From the NCBI GenBank assembly GCA_013373595.1, contig JABXHO010000021.1, forward strand, positions 62,001 to 126,000: a stretch of DNA of 64,000 nt. Direction: 5' to 3'. Made by a program: the position numbers and the translations under genes. Under the pieces are notes generated by a model. It saw nothing but the letters and a program-made list of their open reading frames with translations, did not search any database and had not been told where the DNA came from. Origin of the DNA: Flavobacteriales bacterium (lineage in GTDB: Bacteria; Bacteroidota; Bacteroidia; Flavobacteriales_D; Crocinitomicaceae). Below are positions 25,957 through 34,043 of this stretch, one piece after another. Each line of letters opens with the position of its first letter. Position 1 is the first letter of the stretch.

Positions 25957-27162
25957 ATGATTCAAAAACAGGTAATCCTCCTTTTTCTTCAATTTGTTTT
26001 GGTTTCTTCATTGGGTAGAACTCAGGCTTTTTCTTATCAAGATTTCCAGAATGAGAAGGATTCTGTGTTGCTGGTAAAGAAAGGGCTTGAGGCATGGAGT
26101 TATTATATTCGAAATAGTGTGGATTCATTAAAAATTGTAGGATCTGAAATGGTGGATTCAAAATATGTGTCGTTATACCCTGTTGGCTTGATTAATTTGG
26201 GAAGTTTCTACATCAGAACATACGATATTCCAAAAGGAATTGAGTTGCTTGAAGAGGCCCGTGAATTATTTGCAAAAGAAAGATCGGCAGCTCTTCTATC
26301 AGAAACGGAGAATGAAATAGGTAACGCTTACTTTTTGAAAGGCAACTATAATTTATCCTCTAGATATTACTTTTCCTCAATGGTTCATGGTGCGAATATT
26401 GCTGATGTCACTGCCAGTTACAATGGTATGATAGGTTTCGGAAAGACAATTTGTGCAACTGGCGATACTATCCGAGGGGTTCGTTTTGTGCGAGAGTATT
26501 TAGAGAGGTGTCTAAAAAATGATAAGTTTGAATCGGCCTCTGATGCCTGTGGTTTCCTTGGAATGATTGAAGGTTTGAAAGGTAAAGTAGAGCTGATGTC
26601 GGCGTATTACAGAAGGGGAAACGTTTATGCGTGGAGATCAAATTCGAAAACGCACTGGGCGAATGCGCATACGAATAAAGCTATCGATTTTTTCACGAAA
26701 CAAAAAGTGGACTCTGCGGAAGTACTGTTTCAAAAAGCCTTAAGTATTCGAAAGGAGGTTGGAGCTACCCGACCAATTGTTGAGGGATACTACAATTTGG
26801 CAATTTTAAATATTGAAACGGGTAAATTTGATGAAGCTCATAAATATGCATTGTTGGGAGAGGAGCTTTCTAAAGATGCTGGTATCATTTCTTGGCAATT
26901 GGATTGTTTGCTCCTGTTGAAAGAAATTGCGGAGAATCAAAGGCGCTTTGATGACATTGAGCCAATTCAAGTGGAAATTGATCTGCTACAAGCTGAATTG
27001 GAGTTGACAGGAAATTTAGATAGTGAAATACTCGATTTAGCAGTTTCGTTTACATCACTTGATGAGATTACCAATGATCATTCTCGAACAACTGAAATCG
27101 CACTGACATTTATATTATTGGGAAGCTTTATTATGCTTTTGTATAAAGAGAGAGCTAGTTAA
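25957..27162 (+). CDS. TPR-repeat protein with signal peptide and C-terminal membrane helix
   Basis: 401 aa from ATG 25957, which begins a signal peptide (MIQKQVILLFLQFVLVSSLG to RTQA); two upstream in-frame ATGs add extra residues. The body is a chain of TPR-type helical pairs, for example 'VSLYPVGLINLGSFYIRTYDIPKGIELLEEA', 'LLSETENEIGNAYFLKGNYNLSSRYYF' and 'EGYYNLAILNIETGKFDEAHKYALLGEEL'. A final hydrophobic helix, TEIALTFILLGSFIMLLY, lies just before the C-terminus. In Bacteroidota such proteins often carry a C-terminal HTH or kinase domain after the helix. Here only KERAS follows, so this is a short form or a truncated sensor. Its last 8 bp overlap apaG tail-to-tail. Confidence 0.75.
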   Translation: MIQKQVILLFLQFVLVSSLGRTQAFSYQDFQNEKDSVLLVKKGLEAWSYYIRNSVDSLKIVGSEMVDSKYVSLYPVGLINLGSFYIRTYDIPKGIELLEEARELFAKERSAALLSETENEIGNAYFLKGNYNLSSRYYFSSMVHGANIADVTASYNGMIGFGKTICATGDTIRGVRFVREYLERCLKNDKFESASDACGFLGMIEGLKGKVELMSAYYRRGNVYAWRSNSKTHWANAHTNKAIDFFTKQKVDSAEVLFQKALSIRKEVGATRPIVEGYYNLAILNIETGKFDEAHKYALLGEELSKDAGIISWQLDCLLLLKEIAENQRRFDDIEPIQVEIDLLQAELELTGNLDSEILDLAVSFTSLDEITNDHSRTTEIALTFILLGSFIMLLYKERAS

Positions 27163-27541
27163 GTTTTGCTGGATATTCCAGTCTGAAGTCAGGAACAACA
27201 GCCTCGAAAAGATTCCCGTCAAGAAGGTTAATAAAGGTGTAAAAACCTTTCATGTAACCAATTTCCGACCGAAGATCACATCCGCTCGTGTATTGAAAGG
27301 ACTCGCCTGGTTTTAAAATGGGGTATTCTCCTACAACTCCAGCTCCTCGAACATACCTGTCTTCATTTAAACTGTCGAAAATGTACCAATCTCTTGTTTT
27401 TAGTTGTATTGGAAATGAGTTTGTGTTTTGAATTTGTACTTGATAATTGTGGAAGTAACTTGATTTAGTAATTTCAGATAAGTCCGATCGAAAGTCGGTT
27501 CGAACTGAGATTTGTACTCCGGATGTCGTTAACGTATTCAT
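27155..27541 (-). CDS. apaG: ApaG family protein
   Basis: 128 aa, the usual ApaG size. Conserved stretches: 'SYFHNYQVQIQNTNSFPIQLKTRDWYIFDS', 'VRGAGVVGEYPILKPGESFQYTSGCDLRSEIGYMKGFYTF'. ApaG is a small fibronectin-type-III-like beta sandwich; its exact role is unsettled (linked to Co2+/Mg2+ handling and Ap4A metabolism in enterobacteria). It is divergent from nqrA, across 213 bp. Confidence 0.95.
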   Translation of the reverse strand: MNTLTTSGVQISVRTDFRSDLSEITKSSYFHNYQVQIQNTNSFPIQLKTRDWYIFDSLNEDRYVRGAGVVGEYPILKPGESFQYTSGCDLRSEIGYMKGFYTFINLLDGNLFEAVVPDFRLEYPAKLN

Positions 27542-27645
27542 ACGGTATGTTTTGTCGTCGGATAAGAACTATAAAGAACTAAAAATCCTACGATTTCTAG
27601 TATTAAAGACGATGGAAAGAAGATAATGGTTAAATGAAACATTGT

Positions 27646-27666
27646 AATTTAGAATCATTCTAAATT
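27646..27666. promoter_or_regulatory. 21-bp perfect palindrome, Fur/PerR-family-like operator
   Basis: Arms AATTTAGAAT and ATTCTAAATT surround one central C. The inner 15 bp have the 7-1-7 form TTAGAAT-N-ATTCTAA, which closely resembles Fur/PerR-family boxes (e.g. PerR TTATAATnATTATAA). It lies between apaG and nqrA, 55 bp upstream of the nqr -7 box and about 105 bp upstream of apaG. Confidence 0.6.
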
Positions 27667-27694
27667 GTGTTTTTGTTCTATCTTGACTGTGCTC

Positions 27695-27710
27695 AATGTT
27701 ACTGAACATT
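27695..27710. promoter_or_regulatory. Inverted repeat AATGTT-ACTG-AACATT in the nqr promoter region
   Basis: Perfect 6-bp arms with a 4-bp spacer, placed 10 bp before the -7 box, i.e. over the expected -33 element. It may be a second regulator site. Short enough to be chance. Confidence 0.3.
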
Positions 27711-27720
27711 ATGAAATTTT

Positions 27721-27728
27721 TATTTTTG
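27721..27728 (+). promoter_or_regulatory. -7 promoter box (TATTTTTG) for nqrABCDEF
   Basis: Perfect TAnnTTTG 26 bp before ATG 27755. No clear -33 TTG; an inverted repeat occupies that position instead, which would fit a regulated promoter. Confidence 0.45.
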
Positions 27729-27754
27729 CGATTAAATTTTAAACGCTTTAGAGC

Positions 27755-29119
27755 ATGTCAAAATCAATAAAGCTCAGAAAAGGTCTTGATATCAGGCTGA
27801 TTGGAGAAGCAAAGACGACAAAGTCAAAGCTTCCTTTACCAAAGTCAGTGTCGATAAAACCTTCTGATTTCCATAGTATGACGCCAAAGATGGTTGTCAA
27901 AGAGGGTGGAAAAGTAAATGCTGGAAGCACCTTGTTCTACGATAAGTACAATGAATCTATCAAGTATGCCTCACCAATAAGTGGTACGGTAAAGGCGATA
28001 GTTCGTGGTGCTAAACGTCGAATTTTAGAGGTGGTTGTTGAATCGGATGGTCAGCAGTCCTATGAGGAATCAACAATTGGGAAATTGTCGGACATGTCTG
28101 CAGACCAAGTGAAGGAAATTATTCTTTCATCAGGTTTATGGCCAATGATCAACCAACGCCCAATTGATGTTGTTGCTGATCCTAAGAATTCTCCAAAGTC
28201 AATTTTCGTTTCTGCTTTCAGTAGTGCACCATTGGCTCCAGATTACAATTTCCTTTTGCAAGGTATGGAGGAAGAGTTTCAAACTGGTCTCGACGCTCTG
28301 AAAATGCTAACTTCCGGAAAGGTGCATTTAACGCTTGATGCGAAGTCTACTTCAGCAGATATGTTCAAAAATGCCAAAGGAGTTCAGATTAATACGATCT
28401 CTGGTAAGCACCCAGCAGGAAACGTAGGAACGCAGATTCATCATATTGACCCAATCAATAAGGGTGAGTTCGTTTGGACAGTAAATGCTCAAGATGTAGC
28501 AATTATGGGTCGATACTTCTTGACTGGTAAGTTTGATACAACAAAGACAATTGCTCTTACTGGATCAGAAATAAGCGAGCCTCAATATTTTGAAACGATT
28601 ATTGGAGCATGTGTTTCTGATTTGTTAGATGGAAAAATCAAAACAGATAACGTTCGTGTAATCAGTGGAAATGTACTTACTGGTGACAAGATCGATCAAG
28701 ATGGTTACCTTGGATTCTATCACAATGAAGTGACAGTTATTCCAGAAGGAGACCAAATGAAGTTCGTTGCGACAGAAGGGTGGATGGCACCAGGTTTCAA
28801 ACGATTCTCAAACTCAAGAACGTTCCCAACATGGATACTTCCAAAAAGTAAGAAGTTCCGTTTGGATACAAATACAAATGGAGAGGAAAGAGCATTCGTT
28901 GTTACTGGAGAACTTGAAAAAGTATTCCCTTTCGATATTCTTCCAATGCAATTGGTGAAAGCAGCAATTACGGATGATATCGACGGAATGGAAAATCTTG
29001 GAATCTACGAAGTAGCTCCAGAAGATTTCGCTCTGTGTGAATATGTATGTACGTCAAAAATTAACATTCAGGATGAAATTCGACAAGGGTTGGATTTGAT
29101 CGCAAGTGAATGTATGTAG
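27755..29119 (+). CDS. nqrA: Na+-translocating NADH:quinone reductase subunit A
   Basis: 454 aa. Starts MSKSIKLRKGLDIRLIGEAK, and contains the quinone-binding subunit's conserved segments 'MVVKEGGKVNAGSTLFYDK', 'SPISGTVKAIVRGAKRRI' and 'HPAGNVGTQIHHIDPINKGE'. NqrA is a cytoplasmic-side peripheral subunit near the ubiquinone/menaquinone site. First gene of a compact operon in the usual A-B-C-D-E-F order with gaps of 19, 2, 6, 23 and 2 bp. Confidence 0.98.
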   Translation: MSKSIKLRKGLDIRLIGEAKTTKSKLPLPKSVSIKPSDFHSMTPKMVVKEGGKVNAGSTLFYDKYNESIKYASPISGTVKAIVRGAKRRILEVVVESDGQQSYEESTIGKLSDMSADQVKEIILSSGLWPMINQRPIDVVADPKNSPKSIFVSAFSSAPLAPDYNFLLQGMEEEFQTGLDALKMLTSGKVHLTLDAKSTSADMFKNAKGVQINTISGKHPAGNVGTQIHHIDPINKGEFVWTVNAQDVAIMGRYFLTGKFDTTKTIALTGSEISEPQYFETIIGACVSDLLDGKIKTDNVRVISGNVLTGDKIDQDGYLGFYHNEVTVIPEGDQMKFVATEGWMAPGFKRFSNSRTFPTWILPKSKKFRLDTNTNGEERAFVVTGELEKVFPFDILPMQLVKAAITDDIDGMENLGIYEVAPEDFALCEYVCTSKINIQDEIRQGLDLIASECM

Positions 29120-29138
29120 GACTTAAAAATTAGAAAGC

Positions 29139-30371
29139 GTGAAATTTTTAGAAAAAATCATTCACAAACATGAACCAAAGTTTGCCAAAGGTGGTAAGCT
29201 TGAGAAGTGGAATCCTGTTTTCGAATCGTTTACAACACTAGCATTTACTCCAGCCTTAGTAACAAAGAAAGGGGCACACATTAGAGATGGAGTAGACTTG
29301 AAGCGAACAATGATGATGGTGATCCTTGCCTTGGTTCCTTGTTTGCTATTCGGTATTTACAACACTGGTCACTGGGAAATGGTGGCTGCTGAGGGAAACC
29401 GTAATATTCCTTACTTAGCCGATTTTTGGACAAAAGTTGGGATGGGGTTAAAGGTTGTTCTTCCTTTAATTGTTGTGTCCTATGCGTCTGGATTGATCGT
29501 TGAATTTATCTTCGGAGTAATCAAGGGTCACTCACTTCACGAAGGATTCCTTGTTTCAGGAATGTTGATCCCACTTATCATGCCTGCGGATGTTCCGTTA
29601 TGGATGGTAGCAGTAGCAACGATCTTCGCTGTTGTAATTGGAAAAGAAATCTTCGGAGGAACGGGTATGAATATCGTGAACGTCGCGTTGACGGCTCGTG
29701 CTTTCCTTTTCTTCGCTTACCCAACATCAATGTCAGGTGACAATGTGTGGATGGCAGGAAAAGAAGCAGATGTTGATGGATTCTCTGGAGCAACTGCCCT
29801 TGGTGATTTAGCAACGTTTACAACTGAGAAGATGACAGTGGCTGGAGCAGATGTGGTCAATCAAACCAGTGAAGCCGCCATGGAAGCATTCAACAATAGC
29901 TACTCAATGTTAGATTCTTTTATTGGGATGATTCCTGGTTCAGTCGGAGAAACATCGGTAATTGCATGTCTTTTGGGAGCTGCCCTGTTATTGATTACAG
30001 GTGTTGGTTCATTGAGAATTATGTTGTCTTTCGGAATTGGAGGATTCTTGACAGGACTTTTGATGAATGCAATCGGAACGAATCCATACATGGATCTTCC
30101 AGCAGCGCATCACTTGTTAATCGGTGGTTTTGCCTTCGGAGCAATCTTTATGGCTACAGACCCTGTAACAGCTGCACAAACAGCAACGGGTAAAATAATT
30201 TATGGATTCTTTGGAGGAGTTGTCGCGATTTTGATTCGTGTAGTCAACCCAGCATATCCAGAAGGAGTAATGCTAGCGATTCTATTCATGAATGTGATGG
30301 CACCAATTATTGATCACTACGTAGTTCAATCGAACATCAAGCGTAGATTAAAACGACTTAAAACAGCATAA
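29139..30371 (+). CDS. nqrB: Na+-translocating NADH:quinone reductase subunit B
   Basis: 410 aa, about ten membrane helices. The covalent FMN site is visible as SGAT at residues 216-219 (Thr219) in 'DGFSGATALGD'. 'GVIKGHSLHEGFLVSGMLIPLIMPADVPLW' and 'KEIFGGTGMNIVNVALTARAFLFFAYP' are strongly conserved NqrB/RnfD-type regions. It carries electrons and takes part in Na+ passage through the membrane. The N-terminal ~55 residues are cytoplasmic. Confidence 0.98.
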   Translation: MKFLEKIIHKHEPKFAKGGKLEKWNPVFESFTTLAFTPALVTKKGAHIRDGVDLKRTMMMVILALVPCLLFGIYNTGHWEMVAAEGNRNIPYLADFWTKVGMGLKVVLPLIVVSYASGLIVEFIFGVIKGHSLHEGFLVSGMLIPLIMPADVPLWMVAVATIFAVVIGKEIFGGTGMNIVNVALTARAFLFFAYPTSMSGDNVWMAGKEADVDGFSGATALGDLATFTTEKMTVAGADVVNQTSEAAMEAFNNSYSMLDSFIGMIPGSVGETSVIACLLGAALLLITGVGSLRIMLSFGIGGFLTGLLMNAIGTNPYMDLPAAHHLLIGGFAFGAIFMATDPVTAAQTATGKIIYGFFGGVVAILIRVVNPAYPEGVMLAILFMNVMAPIIDHYVVQSNIKRRLKRLKTA

Positions 30372-30373
30372 TC

Positions 30374-31111
30374 ATGGCAGTGAATAGAGATAGTAACGGT
30401 TATACTTTCGGTTTCGCAATTGCATTGGTAGTTGTGGTAGGAGTTCTGCTAGCAGGTATCGCTATGTGGACAAAACCTTTTCAAGAAAAGAACCAGAAGG
30501 TTAAAAAGCAAATGGATATTCTGAAGGCAATCCTTACGGATGATGAATACGAGAAGATCGATCGTAAGAATGCGCCGGAAGAATTCAAGAAATATGTAAA
30601 CCTTGATGATGCTGTTGTACTTGACATGAATGGAAACATTCAAGAGGATGTGAAAGCATTCGATGTTAATATCAAAAAGCAATTCCGTGATAAGAAGTTG
30701 AAAGAAGAGGATAAGGAATATCCACTTTTCATCGCTACAATTGACGGAAAAACAGCATATGTTATTCCAGTTGTTGGTAAAGGACTTTGGGGACCAATTT
30801 GGGGGAATCTCTGTATCGATGCAGATATGAGAACCATCAAGGGTGCTTCCTTCGATCACAAATCGGAAACACCTGGTCTTGGTGCTGAAATCAAACAAAA
30901 CTTTTTCATCAAGGGATGGATTGGTGAGAAAATCGCTGATGAGAACATGAACTTCCAAAAGTTCGAAGTTGTAAAAGACAAGTCTGGTAGCACAAAAGAA
31001 TCAAAAGTGGATGGAATTACCGGTGGTACGATTACATCCAAAGGGGTAGAAGAGATGGTGAACCGTTGTCTTTTACCATATGTCGCTTATTTCAAAACCT
31101 TGAAAAAATAA
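30374..31111 (+). CDS. nqrC: Na+-translocating NADH:quinone reductase subunit C
   Basis: 245 aa. One N-terminal helix (~11-32) and a periplasmic FMN-binding domain. The flavinylation motif reads DGITGGTITS with TGGT at 216-219 and acceptor Thr219; the Ala of the classical SGAT is replaced by Gly. 'GLWGPIWGNLCID' and 'DHKSETPGLGAEI' are the conserved FMN-domain segments. FMN is attached by ApbE, which is not in this window. Starts 2 bp after nqrB. Confidence 0.98.
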   Translation: MAVNRDSNGYTFGFAIALVVVVGVLLAGIAMWTKPFQEKNQKVKKQMDILKAILTDDEYEKIDRKNAPEEFKKYVNLDDAVVLDMNGNIQEDVKAFDVNIKKQFRDKKLKEEDKEYPLFIATIDGKTAYVIPVVGKGLWGPIWGNLCIDADMRTIKGASFDHKSETPGLGAEIKQNFFIKGWIGEKIADENMNFQKFEVVKDKSGSTKESKVDGITGGTITSKGVEEMVNRCLLPYVAYFKTLKK

Positions 31112-31117
31112 GAAGTC

Positions 31118-31807
31118 ATGAGTGAAGAATTAAATAAAACGAAGAAACCGAGTGAACCTTTATTCTCTAAGAAGAATAAAAAGCTTGTGACTGATCCGCT
31201 TACGGATAACAACCCAATTACGATCCAAGTACTTGGTATTTGTTCAGCGTTGGCGATTACTGTTCAGGTAGAGCAAGGACTTGTAATGAGCCTCGCGGTA
31301 TTATTTGTACTGCTCTTTGGAAACATTACGATTTCTCTATTGAGAAACTTGATCCCTTCAAGAATTCGTATCATCGTTCAGTTGGTGGTAGTAGCTTCGT
31401 TGGTAATTATTGTTGACCAGTTATTGGCGGCATTCCTTCCAGATGTTTCGGAAAAACTTTCCGTATTCGTCGGACTGATAATTACCAACTGTATCATCAT
31501 GGGACGTTTCGAAGCGTTCGCAATGGGGAACAAGGTTTGGCCTTCTATCATGGATGCTCTTGGAAACTCATTCGGATATGCATGGATCTTGATTTTGGTA
31601 TCAATCATCCGTGAGTTGTTCGGGTCTGGATCTTTCTTTGGTATTCCAATCTTCGGAAGTCCACTTCCAGGTGAAGAATGGGGATTGTATACAATGGGAT
31701 ACATGAACAATAACATGATGATCCTTCCTCCAATGGCATTGATCATTGTAGGAGTTATTATTTGGGTACAGAGATCTCGAAATAAAGAGTTAATTGAAGA
31801 ACACTAA
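31118..31807 (+). CDS. nqrD: Na+-translocating NADH:quinone reductase subunit D
   Basis: 229 aa with six predicted membrane helices after a ~30-residue cytoplasmic start. 'VFVGLIITNCIIMGRFEAFAMGN' carries the conserved Cys that, with one in NqrE, holds the intramembrane Fe centre, and 'WPSIMDALGNSFGYAWILI' matches the NqrD/RnfE family. Stop 23 bp before nqrE. Confidence 0.98.
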   Translation: MSEELNKTKKPSEPLFSKKNKKLVTDPLTDNNPITIQVLGICSALAITVQVEQGLVMSLAVLFVLLFGNITISLLRNLIPSRIRIIVQLVVVASLVIIVDQLLAAFLPDVSEKLSVFVGLIITNCIIMGRFEAFAMGNKVWPSIMDALGNSFGYAWILILVSIIRELFGSGSFFGIPIFGSPLPGEEWGLYTMGYMNNNMMILPPMALIIVGVIIWVQRSRNKELIEEH

Positions 31808-31830
31808 ACAAGAGATCAAACTATAATATT

Positions 31831-32532
31831 ATGGAAAGTACATTAGATATATTTGTAAAAGCGATCTTCTCCGAGAATATGATCTTTGCATATTTCTTGG
31901 GAATGTGTTCGTACCTCGCTGTATCCAAAACGGTAAAAACAGCTGTAGGTCTAGGTGCCGCCGTTATTTTCGTATTAACGGTAACGGTTCCAGTGAACTA
32001 TTTACTCGAAAATTACCTTTTGAAAGAAGGAGCGCTAGAATGGTTGAACCCAGAGTGGTCAGAAATCGACTTGAGCTTCTTGTCATTCATTATGTTCATC
32101 GCAGTCGTGGCATCAATCGTTCAGTTGGTGGAGATGTTGGTAGAGAAATTTGCTCCTGCTCTTTACGGAGCGTTGGGAATCTTCCTTCCACTTATCGCCG
32201 TTAACTGTTCTATCTTGGGTGGTGCATTGTTCATGCAAGAACGTCAATACTCTACAATTTTGGATGCAACTGCGTTCTCAATTGGTTCAGGTATTGGTTG
32301 GTTCATCGCAATTGTTGCAATTGCAGCAATCCGTGAGAAAATTCGCTACTCGAACGTGCCAGCTCCATTGAGAGGTCTTGGTATTACGTTTATCCTTACA
32401 GGTTTGATGGGAATCGCTTTCATGGCGTTCATGGGAATCAAGTACGGAAAAGACGGAGATAAAGAGGATAAAGGCACGAAAACAACTCAAATCGAATTGG
32501 TCGACGAAACTTTAACAGCTAAAATAGACTAG
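31831..32532 (+). CDS. nqrE: Na+-translocating NADH:quinone reductase subunit E
   Basis: 233 aa, six helices. 'ENMIFAYFLGMCSYLAVSKTVKTAVGLG' near the N-terminus and 'LPLIAVNCSILGGALFMQ' hold the conserved Cys pair of the Fe site, in mirror topology to NqrD. 'VPVNYLLENYLL' is also typical. The C-terminus has a short charged extension after the last helix (~205-233), longer than in many NqrE proteins. Confidence 0.98.
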   Translation: MESTLDIFVKAIFSENMIFAYFLGMCSYLAVSKTVKTAVGLGAAVIFVLTVTVPVNYLLENYLLKEGALEWLNPEWSEIDLSFLSFIMFIAVVASIVQLVEMLVEKFAPALYGALGIFLPLIAVNCSILGGALFMQERQYSTILDATAFSIGSGIGWFIAIVAIAAIREKIRYSNVPAPLRGLGITFILTGLMGIAFMAFMGIKYGKDGDKEDKGTKTTQIELVDETLTAKID

Positions 32533-32534
32533 GC

Positions 32535-33839
32535 ATGGGAACAGGAATGGTTATAGGAATTACGGTAGCAGCATTTTTAGTAATAATGTTGGTACTCGTG
32601 TCGATGTTATTGTTCGTAAAAGCGAAACTATCTCCAGCAGGAAAAATTAAGATCGACATCAACGATGGAGAAATGGTACTCGAAGTTGACGGTGGTGGAA
32701 CTCTGTTGAGTACGCTTGGAAGCAATGGAATTTTCTTGCCTTCTGCCTGTGGAGGTGGAGGTACGTGTGTACAATGTACATGTCACGTGCTTGAAGGTGG
32801 AGGAGAAATTCTTCCTACGGAAAAGCCTCACTTCTCACGTAAAGAAATCGCAGCGAAGAAACGTTTGGGATGTCAGGTGAAGGTAAAAGAGGATATGAAA
32901 ATCCACGTTGAAGAGGAAGTTCTTGGTATCAAGGAATGGGAGGCTGAAGTTGTCTCTAACTACAACGTAGCAACATTTATCAAGGAGTTTATTGTTGAGA
33001 TTCCTGAGGATATGGATTACAGAGCAGGTGGATATATTCAGATTAAGATTCCACCATGTGTAGTGAATTATTCTGATATGGATATCACAGCGCATCCACA
33101 AGATCACCCAGGTGAGCCAGATAAGTTCAAGGCTGATTGGGATAAGTTTGGATTGTGGCCGCTTGTAATGAAGAATGACGAAGAAGTGGTTCGTGCATAC
33201 TCAATGGCTTCTTACCCTGCTGAAGGAAGAAGAATTATGTTGAATGTTCGTGTGGCTACTCCGCCATGGGATCGTGAGCGTAATGCATGGATGAATGTAA
33301 ACCCTGGTGTAGCGTCGTCTTACATCTTTAACTTGAAAGTTGGAGATAAGGCAGTAATTTCTGGACCTTACGGTGAGTTCTTCATCAATGAGTCTGATGC
33401 GGAAATGCTATACATCGGTGGTGGAGCTGGAATGGCACCAATGCGTTCTCACTTGTACGAGTTGTTTAAGACAATCAAAACAGGACGTAAAGTTACTTAC
33501 TGGTACGGTGGACGTTCAAGAGCTGAGTTGTTCTACATTCACTACTTCAGAGATCTTGAAAAAGACTTCCCGAACTTCAAGTTTTACCTTGTTCTTTCGG
33601 ATGCATTGGAATCTGATAACTGGGTAGAGAAAAAGGATATTCACGATGAAGAAGGTGATGGATTCGTCGGTTTCGTTCACAACGCTGTTATCGAGCAGTA
33701 TTTGAGCAAACATGACGCACCTGAGGACATTGAATTCTATTTCTGTGGCCCTCCATTGATGAACCAGGCAGTTATTAAAATGTGTGACGAATGGGGAGTT
33801 CCTGATGAAAATGTTCGTTTTGACGATTTCGGAGGATAA
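32535..33839 (+). CDS. nqrF: Na+-translocating NADH:quinone reductase subunit F
   Basis: 434 aa. One N-terminal anchor helix (~4-28), a ferredoxin domain with 2Fe-2S ligands Cys72, Cys78, Cys81 and Cys113, an FAD domain with RAYSMASYP (220-228), and an NADH domain with 'YIGGGAGMAPMRSHLYEL' and 'FYFCGPPLMNQAVIKM'. It is the NADH entry subunit, passing electrons to NqrC/D/E/B. Length and all key motifs are intact. Terminator follows 22 bp after the stop. Confidence 0.98.
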   Translation: MGTGMVIGITVAAFLVIMLVLVSMLLFVKAKLSPAGKIKIDINDGEMVLEVDGGGTLLSTLGSNGIFLPSACGGGGTCVQCTCHVLEGGGEILPTEKPHFSRKEIAAKKRLGCQVKVKEDMKIHVEEEVLGIKEWEAEVVSNYNVATFIKEFIVEIPEDMDYRAGGYIQIKIPPCVVNYSDMDITAHPQDHPGEPDKFKADWDKFGLWPLVMKNDEEVVRAYSMASYPAEGRRIMLNVRVATPPWDRERNAWMNVNPGVASSYIFNLKVGDKAVISGPYGEFFINESDAEMLYIGGGAGMAPMRSHLYELFKTIKTGRKVTYWYGGRSRAELFYIHYFRDLEKDFPNFKFYLVLSDALESDNWVEKKDIHDEEGDGFVGFVHNAVIEQYLSKHDAPEDIEFYFCGPPLMNQAVIKMCDEWGVPDENVRFDDFGG

Positions 33840-33861
33840 ACCAACACGTTAACAAACATAT

Positions 33862-33902
33862 TCCCGCTTCATTCTTTTTAGAAGGAGCGGGATTTTTCTT
33901 TT
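33862..33902 (+). terminator. Terminator of the nqr operon
   Basis: TCCCGCT (33862-33868) pairs with AGCGGGA (33886-33892), with further T-G, C-G and TTC/GAA pairs inside, then TTTTTCTTTT. Clear rho-independent form. Confidence 0.88.
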
Positions 33903-34043
33903 CAGAAAGATTAGTCTACTTTTATAGAGAGGTATAAGCTGTTAAGATTTTGTTAAGGCGTATAGTAGCTTTAGCCTTCGTAAACAGTAGCTTGTGTAAT
34001 TTGGCACGTGATTTGTTGTTAAATGCGTGTAAAACGGTCAATT

